DNA from: Myxococcales bacterium
Lineage (GTDB): Bacteria > Myxococcota > Bradymonadia > UBA7976 > UBA1532
Assembly: GCA_020430675.1 (NCBI GenBank)
Contig: JAGQJJ010000242.1
Coordinates: 1-6,448 of the forward strand
DNA length: 6,448 bases
Direction of reading: 5' to 3'
The notes under the pieces were generated by a model. That model made no database searches. It was given only the letters and a program-made list of their open reading frames with translations, and was not told where the DNA came from. The translations under genes were made by a program, and so were the position numbers. Below, in pieces: positions 1-4,677 of this stretch; the stretch's first letter is position 1; every line of letters begins with the position of its first letter.

Positions 1-1109
1 ATGGTCGCCACCAGGATCTGCTTGTTTGCGCCGCGCGACGGCGCTGCTTCGCGCAGGTCGATCACCACCGAAGGGCCGCCCGACTTCGGGCCGACGATGG
101 GCGCCGAGGTCACCAGGTCATCGACCTTGACCCGCGCGATCGTCGCCTCTTCGTCGCTCACGTCGGCGATCGACTCGCCGCGGCGCGCGGCTTCAAGCGC
201 GCTGCGCATGGCCGCGGCGCTCTCAAACCGCCGCGTGGGCGCTTTCTCGAGCGCGCGCTCAAGGATTTCGGGCAGCGCCGGCGGCATCTCGCCGAGGGCC
301 TGAATGCGGAACGGCGAGGGCGGCGGGTGCGTGAGGTGGCCGCGCGCGACCAGCGTGCCGCTCGTCTGCGGGAAGGGCGGCGCGCCGGCGATCATCTGAA
401 AGAGCAGGCAGCCCACCGAGTAGATGTCGGATTGCGGCGAGGCCCGCCCGTTGGCCAGCAGCTCGGGCGCGGTATAGCGCAGCGCCTCGGGCACCCGGTC
501 GTCGCCGGGCGTCGGCCCACCGTACCGATCGATGACCGACTGCGGCGGCGCCAGCGCAAAGTCGACCACCTTGACCTTGGGCGGCTCGCCGTCGGCGCCA
601 TGCACCAGGAAGATGTTTCCCGGCTTCAGGTCGAGGTGGAGGATGTTGCGCCGGTGGGCGTAGTCGAGCGCATCGAGCACCTGCAGGATGAGCGGCAGCG
701 CGTCGGCGACGGCCATCTGCCTGCCATCGCCCAGCTCGCCGGCCAACGGTCGGCCGTCGATGAGCTCCATCACGTTGCAGGCGAGGCCGTCCTCCGCCTT
801 GTTGTAATCGTAGATGCGGCCGATGCGCGGATGGTCGAGCGCGGCGGTCTGGCCCGAGGCTTCGAGGAAATAATCGCGTTCGTTTTCGCGCAGATAGAGC
901 AGCCGAACCGCGACCCGGCGGTCCGCGTCTTCCTGCCAGGCCTCCCAGACGGTGGCGCCGTTGGAGCCGATGCCAAGCAGCTCGCGGAAGGTGTACCGAC
1001 CCGCCAGGCTCTGCCCGGTGCGATCCTCGATGAGGATCGTGCCGTCCTTCTTGCACTTGCCGAGCGGCTCGTCGTACCGCGTGCGGCAAAGGGGGCACAA
1101 CTGCGTCAC
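1..1109 (-). CDS. Eukaryotic-type Ser/Thr kinase-like protein, probable pseudokinase (3' end outside window)
   Basis: The reading frame is open from a GTG at 1109 to the window edge (369 codons seen). An in-frame TGA at 1118-1116 lies two codons upstream, so GTG is the first possible start; a weak GGAG lies about 11 nt before it. Residues 5-23 form a zinc-ribbon-like segment (C5-x2-C8-x10-C19, then KKDG), as in many myxobacterial kinases. The kinase fold spans about 38-305: Gly-loop G46-I-G48-S-N-G51, alpha-C Glu in LEA (E83), hinge VMEL (113-116), catalytic loop H158-L-D160-L-K162-P-G-N165, D183-F-A185, APE 214-216, and SDIYSVG around D228. Three signature residues are altered: the VAIK lysine is Arg69, HRD is HLD, and DFG is DFA. 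No lysine occurs between residues 22 and 103, so a WNK-like relocated lysine is not evident. Asp160, Lys162, Asn165 and Asp183 are kept. After residue 310 comes a polar linker, with no membrane segment before the edge. It lies 116 bp downstream of the TPR/DUF4388 gene on the same strand. Kinase fold is secure; loss of activity is inferred. Confidence 0.93.
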   Translation of the reverse strand, partial: MTQLCPLCRTRYDEPLGKCKKDGTILIEDRTGQSLAGRYTFRELLGIGSNGATVWEAWQEDADRRVAVRLLYLRENERDYFLEASGQTAALDHPRIGRIYDYNKAEDGLACNVMELIDGRPLAGELGDGRQMAVADALPLILQVLDALDYAHRRNILHLDLKPGNIFLVHGADGEPPKVKVVDFALAPPQSVIDRYGGPTPGDDRVPEALRYTAPELLANGRASPQSDIYSVGCLLFQMIAGAPPFPQTSGTLVARGHLTHPPPSPFRIQALGEMPPALPEILERALEKAPTRRFESAAAMRSALEAARRGESIADVSDEEATIARVKVDDLVTSAPIVGPKSGGPSVVIDLREAAPSRGANKQILVAT

Positions 1110-1172
1110 GTCAGCTCAGTCTCCGGCGCCGGTCGGCCACGGCGTCCCGGGGCGACGGCGCGGCTCCAGAGT

Positions 1173-1201
1173 GGAATATCGCGCATCGCGCCCCGCGACA
1201 A
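1173..1201 (-). promoter_or_regulatory. Candidate sigma70-like promoter for the kinase-like gene
   Basis: On the minus strand, TTGTCG (1201-1196) and TATTCC (1178-1173) are separated by 17 nt. The matches to TTGACA and TATAAT are only partial (4/6 and 3/6). Transcription would start near 1165 and leave a leader of roughly 56 nt before the GTG at 1109. The box pair lies in the 115-bp gap between the two minus-strand genes, so the kinase-like gene could be transcribed on its own or by read-through from the TPR gene. No rho-independent terminator was seen in this gap. Confidence 0.22.
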
Positions 1202-1224
1202 GATCCTGGTCCGGGCCATCGCGA

Positions 1225-2817
1225 TCAGCCCTCGTTGCGCTCGGCCTTGCGCTCGTCCATGAGGCGCAAGACCTCGAGCATGACCGAGCTGGTGTCGAGC
1301 TCAAGCTCGGCGTGCTGCCCGATCGAGCCCTTGAGCGCGTCATCGGACTGGAAGGCGAAGTAGCCGTCCTCCCAGCCCATGATCTGGGCGATGGCCTCCT
1401 GGGCCTGCTGGAAGAGAATCGAGCGCAGCTCGGCGACCTTGAGCAGCTTGCGGTCGAGCACCGCGCGGCTCAGCGCCATCGGCGTGCCCTCGCCCTGCTG
1501 GCCGATGATGTCGTCGTAGTCGTCGATGGCCAGCATGCCGCCCTTGACCAGCAGGTCGCCCAGGCGCTCGGAGCTCGATGTGTTGGCGCCCACGAAGCGG
1601 CCGTCGACCAGGTACAGCTCGCCCATGCCGTGCGTCGAGACGATCTGCAGCACGCCGGTGCGGCGGTTGAGGCGCAGGAACTCGAGCAGGTCGACCAGCC
1701 CGAACTGGGCCAGATCGCCCGAGAACGCCAGATCGGACGGCCGCGGCGCGCCGAGGCCCAGGCTGGTCAGCGACATGTCCATGCTCTGGCCCGCGTCGCC
1801 GGCCTGGGCCTGCGAGGCGGCCTGGAGCAGCGCGCGCAGGCGGCGGTCGTCCTGGGCGAGCATGGCGCCTTTGACCAGCACCGAGACCGCCTGGCCCGGC
1901 TCGCCGATGGCCAGCAGCGCTTCGCCCAGGTGGTAATGGGCGTCGGAGTCTTCGGGCGCCTTCTCGACGGCGTATTGCAGCGGCTCGATCGACTCGTCGA
2001 TGCGGCCGGCGGCCTTGTACATCACGCCCAGATGCTTGTGCACCTCGACGCCAGCGCCGCCGAGGTCGATGACCATCTCGAGCGTGCGGATGCCGCTGGC
2101 GCGGTCGCCGGACGCCTCCTGGGCCAGCGCGAGCGCGGTGAGCACCTCGGCGTCTTCGGGCGCGCTGCCGGCGACGGCGCGCAGCACCTCGACCGCGCGC
2201 TGGTGGCGGGCGGCCTGGCGCAGCAGATCGGCGAGGCGCAGGCCGATGGAGCGGTCGCGGTGCTGGAGGGCAAAGGCGCGTTCGAGCGCCGCGGTCGCCG
2301 CCGGCGGGTCGTGGCGCGCGAGGTCGATATCGGCCTGCAAGAGCCAGGCTTCGGCGGTGTTCGGGGCTTGATCGAGCACGATCTTGAGGTGCGTCTCCGC
2401 CTCGGCGAGCGCCTTGGCGCGCAGCAGCGTGCGGGCGAGGCCGACGCGGTAGCTGGGCTCTTGCGGCGCGATCCAGACCGCGGTGGCCATCACGGTGGCG
2501 CCTTCGTTGAGCCGCTCGTCGGCCGAAAGCACCTCGCCGAGCCGGTGGGCGGCTTCGGCCGATTCGGGGAAGCGCGCGCAGGCCCGAGCGAGGATCTCGC
2601 GCGCCTGGGCATAGAGGCGCACGTCGGCAAACTTGCGGCCGAGCGAGATCCAGACGTCGGGGTGGGCGTCGGCGCAGCGTTTGGCCGACTCGAGGGCCTT
2701 GATCGCCTCGTCGCGCTCGCCCATCGACAACCGGACGCCGGCCATGTCGATCCAAAGGCGCGGATCCTGGGGGTTGTCGCGGACTTCCCTGCTGAGCTGA
2801 AGCAGGCGATTCACCAT
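1225..2817 (-). CDS. TPR-repeat protein with C-terminal DUF4388 (PATAN-like) domain
   Basis: A complete 530-aa frame runs from ATG at 2817 to TGA at 1227-1225. An upstream in-frame TAA (codon 15 before ATG) and a strong GGAGGT 7 nt ahead fix the start. Residues about 15-325 are a run of roughly nine TPR-type helical hairpins with characteristic small, bulky and acidic positions (for example 258-289: HKHLGVMYKAAGRIDESIEP and following). Such arrays bind protein partners. Residues about 362-520 match the DUF4388 pattern: FSGDL (365-369), LVDLLEFLRLNRRTGVL (374-390), GELYLVDGRFVGA (399-411), LGDLLVKGG (419-427), GYFAF (485-489), then a closing segment ending in LRLMDE. DUF4388/PATAN domains occur in bacterial signalling proteins and are thought to mediate protein interactions. 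No signal peptide or membrane span is visible, so it is likely cytoplasmic. The kinase-like gene follows 115 bp downstream on the same strand, suggesting a shared signalling role; that partnership is inference. Confidence 0.95.
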   Translation of the reverse strand: MVNRLLQLSREVRDNPQDPRLWIDMAGVRLSMGERDEAIKALESAKRCADAHPDVWISLGRKFADVRLYAQAREILARACARFPESAEAAHRLGEVLSADERLNEGATVMATAVWIAPQEPSYRVGLARTLLRAKALAEAETHLKIVLDQAPNTAEAWLLQADIDLARHDPPAATAALERAFALQHRDRSIGLRLADLLRQAARHQRAVEVLRAVAGSAPEDAEVLTALALAQEASGDRASGIRTLEMVIDLGGAGVEVHKHLGVMYKAAGRIDESIEPLQYAVEKAPEDSDAHYHLGEALLAIGEPGQAVSVLVKGAMLAQDDRRLRALLQAASQAQAGDAGQSMDMSLTSLGLGAPRPSDLAFSGDLAQFGLVDLLEFLRLNRRTGVLQIVSTHGMGELYLVDGRFVGANTSSSERLGDLLVKGGMLAIDDYDDIIGQQGEGTPMALSRAVLDRKLLKVAELRSILFQQAQEAIAQIMGWEDGYFAFQSDDALKGSIGQHAELELDTSSVMLEVLRLMDERKAERNEG

Positions 2818-2824
2818 CGGGCCG

Positions 2825-2830
2825 ACCTCC
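2825..2830 (-). promoter_or_regulatory. Ribosome binding site of the TPR/DUF4388 gene
   Basis: GGAGGT reads on the minus strand 7 nt ahead of the ATG at 2817. It is the strongest Shine-Dalgarno sequence in the window and decides the start codon. A GTG-like triplet further upstream is out of frame. Confidence 0.8.
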
Positions 2831-3390
2831 GCGTGCTCAGGAACACGGTGGGGCCGAGCTTAGGCGACCGAAGGAAATAAGTCGAGCCACCGAGGGCGTG
2901 GGATCGACAGTCGAGGACGGACGCGCCTGCCGGCCCCGACGCGGGCGCGCAGGCGGCGTCCGCAGCGCGCAAAGGAGCGGGCGTTCTCAAACCATCCGAG
3001 CTACATTCGCCGCGGCAGATCATCGAGGTTGCGATGAAGCGTTCGGACTGGGCAGCGGACGACACAGTGATCCGCTGGTTCGCGGCATCTTGTTAACTAA
3101 GGCTCTGGCAAACAATTACTCGGACGACAACAACCGGCGCCCTCCCGATGGGCTGATGCTGGGCCGCGTCGGGTCCTACTGGGGCAAGGCGCAACCGTCC
3201 GGACACGGGCCTCGCCGGATTTGGTGTGCGAGACCCGCACAAGGGCTGGAGTCATTCGGGCGCCCCTCCGGGCTCGTCGATGCTGCGATGCCAGTGAGCC
3301 GGACGCACCTCACCCCTCACCGCGAGGCTTCGGTGTTTGAGAACCGGATGCATGTCACAGAGCGGGGACGACGGGTCGGCGGTCTCAGGG
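2831..3390. other. Intergenic region without a convincing gene
   Basis: This stretch lies between the transposase stop (3391) and the TPR gene. I see no protein family in any frame: the 217-aa plus-strand ORF at 2898-3551 and the 84-aa minus-strand ORF at 2811-3065 have arginine-rich, low-information translations and overlap real genes. A 20-codon plus-strand ORF at 3034-3096 (MKRSDWAADDTVIRWFAASC) has GAGG 5 nt before its ATG and ends in TAA with a second TAA 3 nt later. Around 3085-3145 the sequence is clearly less GC-rich than its surroundings. The palindrome GGGCGCCC is at 3258-3265. I found no clear rho-independent terminator, tRNA or CRISPR-like repeat. Confidence 0.6.
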
Positions 3391-4350
3391 CTATTCCAAG
3401 GCGCAGACGGTTGTCATGTGCTCGTCCGGTCGGCGCATCGGCTCGCGCCCGGGCACGAAGCCGTTGTCTGGAAACGAGAACGCCATCCCCCGATACATGC
3501 GCCACCAAGCGTCGCGAAAAACATCGACGAACTCGGTCAGCGTCGCGATGAACACATCCCGCAGGGCTTTCACCGTGGTCAGTACCTTCGGCGCCGGGCT
3601 GCGCTTCGGCGCGCGCGGGTGAGCGAAGGGATCGACGGCGCGGAGTGCCGCGGCGGTGGGCGGCGTGATGCGTTCGCGCCCCTGACGCTGCTGCGTCTCT
3701 TCTTCGATTTCGGCTTCCAGGCGGCCGAACCAGGCGCGCTGCGCTTCGATGGGCAACCCTTCGAGAAAGGGCGGCGGCGTCAGCTCAAGGTCGAGCCATC
3801 GCGTGCAGTCAGCCTCGGTGATCGACCCCGACGCAGCGCGCGCTCGGGAGCGCAGCAGGGTGCGGTCGATCCGCTTGCCGCGCAGCGCATCGCCTCGGCA
3901 GAGCGCGTTGACGCAGTGCACGCCCACCCAGTCCCGGGGCCGGGCGGTCAGGTTGTCTTTGGTCGCCTGGTCGAAGTAGTAGCGGTAGCGCTGCGCGAGC
4001 GCGTCGTCGTCGAGCACCGGGATGATGGTGGGACGTCGAGCGAAGACATGGCCTTCTCCGCCATGGAGCCGCCGCGCGAGCCGCGCGATGCCGCTGTCGA
4101 GGTCGCGCAGGAAGGCGCCCTGCGTGTTGGCATCGGGGACGCGGATGAGCAGATGCAGATGATTCGACGCGATGTGCACGCAGCCGACGCCGACCCGGTA
4201 GCGCCGCGTGACGATCGCCAGCAGCCCCAGGGTCCGGTCATTGAACTCGCTGCCGGGCACAAAGAGGTACCGAGCGTCGACGGTGCGGAGGGTCACGTCG
4301 ACCCAGCAGTCCTCGGCATCAGGGGGCAGGCATCGCGGAAGGAATGGCAT
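3391..4350 (-). CDS. REP-associated-type tyrosine transposase (Y1/IS200-like family, HUH)
   Basis: A frame of 319 aa runs from ATG at 4350 to TAG at 3393-3391. An in-frame ATG at 4386 would add 12 residues, but GGGAGG lies just ahead of the 4350 ATG and the family usually begins close to MP-x-x-PR, so 4350 is preferred. The HUH metal-binding motif is N63-H64-L65-H66 in ASNHLHLLIRV. The candidate catalytic tyrosine is Y124 (or Y125) in RYRYYFDQATKDNL, followed by RPRDWVGV, where relatives typically read Y-x-x-x-N-P-V-x-x-G-L; here the N-P pair appears as Q128-A129. Residues 180-319 form the long C-terminal extension of the larger proteins in this group, ending with aromatic FRDAWWRMYRG and FPDNGFVPG segments. 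These enzymes nick and join single-stranded DNA, often at REP hairpins. No flanking IS ends or second copy lie in the window. The frame is intact, and the gene stands alone between unrelated units. Confidence 0.88.
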   Translation of the reverse strand: MPFLPRCLPPDAEDCWVDVTLRTVDARYLFVPGSEFNDRTLGLLAIVTRRYRVGVGCVHIASNHLHLLIRVPDANTQGAFLRDLDSGIARLARRLHGGEGHVFARRPTIIPVLDDDALAQRYRYYFDQATKDNLTARPRDWVGVHCVNALCRGDALRGKRIDRTLLRSRARAASGSITEADCTRWLDLELTPPPFLEGLPIEAQRAWFGRLEAEIEEETQQRQGRERITPPTAAALRAVDPFAHPRAPKRSPAPKVLTTVKALRDVFIATLTEFVDVFRDAWWRMYRGMAFSFPDNGFVPGREPMRRPDEHMTTVCALE

Positions 4351-4354
4351 CGGG

Positions 4355-4360
4355 CCTCCC
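4355..4360 (-). promoter_or_regulatory. Ribosome binding site of the transposase
   Basis: GGGAGG reads on the minus strand with a 4-nt gap to the ATG at 4350. It favours this start over the ATG at 4386, which has no purine-rich site in front of it. The gap is somewhat short for an ideal site. Confidence 0.6.
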
Positions 4361-4466
4361 AAGTTCTGCGATGCTTCGCTGCGCATTGTGTGCCAGCAAT
4401 GATTCTGTCGAAATTACAGTGGGTTGCCGCTCGGGTGCATGACGGAGACCGTCCAGGTCGACCAGT

Positions 4467-4483
4467 ATCTGGACGATCTGGAC
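4467..4483 (+). repeat. Tandem ATCTGGAC repeat with upstream complementary GTCCAG
   Basis: ATCTGGAC occurs at 4467-4474 and 4476-4483, a 9-nt period. GTCCAG at 4451-4456 can pair with the CTGGAC of either copy, giving two mutually exclusive 6-bp stems, and the perfect palindrome GGTCGACC (4456-4463) overlaps this region. It could be a protein-binding operator, an RNA switch element, or simply a product of the short ORF that reads YLDDLD here. Confidence 0.5.
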
Positions 4484-4559
4484 ACCTGCTGGCGATCCTT
4501 CCGAACGCGGTCTGCAAGACCCGCCGGGCTTGACTGCGTCGCGGCCGAGCCACGCGCCC

Positions 4560-4589
4560 TGCCCATGGGGGCACCCCGCACGAGCGGGG
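4560..4589. repeat. Two adjacent perfect hairpins
   Basis: TGCCC (4560-4564), loop ATGG, GGGCA (4569-4573) is a 5-bp stem. It is directly followed by CCCCGC (4574-4579), loop ACGA, GCGGGG (4584-4589), a 6-bp stem. A third possible stem, GGCCG/CGGCC (4588-4592 and 4600-4604), competes with the second. There is no U-tract, so a classic rho-independent terminator is unlikely. Options are a REP-like element for the neighbouring transposase, a structured receptor leader, or part of an RNA switch. Confidence 0.55.
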
Positions 4590-4642
4590 CCGAAGGCAGC
4601 GGCCGACGCCAGCGACCGCCACGGCGCGAGGGCGCTTTGGGG

Positions 4643-4648
4643 TAGACT
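4643..4648 (+). promoter_or_regulatory. Possible -10 box for the receptor gene
   Basis: TAGACT matches four of six positions of TATAAT. Its position would give a leader of about 24 nt before the ATG at 4678. No recognisable -35 box stands 16-18 nt upstream, so the call is weak. If this is the real promoter, the hairpins at 4560-4589 lie upstream of the transcript and cannot act as leader RNA. Confidence 0.2.
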
Positions 4649-4677
4649 CGCCGGCCTGTTCGTCGCTTGGGGAATCG

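Larger units (their letters stand above)
4361..4668. other. Divergent spacer between transposase and receptor, rich in repeats and hairpins
   Basis: No protein family is recognisable here. A plus-strand ORF of 68 codons (ATG 4439, TAG 4643-4645) begins plausibly with MTETVQVDQYLDDLDTCW but becomes Arg/Pro/Gly-rich after about residue 35 and lacks a good ribosome site, so I do not call it a gene. Sequence signals present are the GGTCGACC palindrome (4456-4463), GTCCAG (4451-4456) complementary to two CTGGAC copies, a string resembling the cobalamin-riboswitch B12 box (4548-4563), back-to-back hairpins (4560-4589) and a GCGGCCGA direct repeat (4541-4548 and 4599-4606). The receptor's leader and promoter, and any promoter of the transposase, must lie in this stretch. 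Confidence 0.6.

Noticed and set aside
259..1098. 279-codon minus-strand ORF inside the kinase region
   Set aside because: It is the neighbouring frame of the kinase-like gene and has no motifs. The frame from GTG 1109 carries all kinase signatures.
952..2880. 642-codon plus-strand ORF antisense to the TPR/DUF4388 gene
   Set aside because: It lies opposite a gene with clear TPR and DUF4388 motifs. Its translation is Gly/Ala/Arg/Val/His-rich with no family pattern, as expected for mirror frames in GC-rich DNA.
2984..3343. 9-bp inverted repeat TTCTCAAAC (2984-2992) / GTTTGAGAA (3335-3343) as possible element ends
   Set aside because: A 9-bp match between stretches of this size is expected by chance about once. 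It does not flank the transposase gene, and no target duplication was seen.
4348..4386. ATG at 4386 as transposase start
   Set aside because: There is no ribosome site ahead of it, whereas the ATG at 4350 has GGGAGG and a family-like MP..PR beginning.
4574..4589. CCCCGC-ACGA-GCGGGG resembles the stem of a type I-E CRISPR repeat
   Set aside because: Only one copy exists, with no regularly spaced second copy and no spacers.
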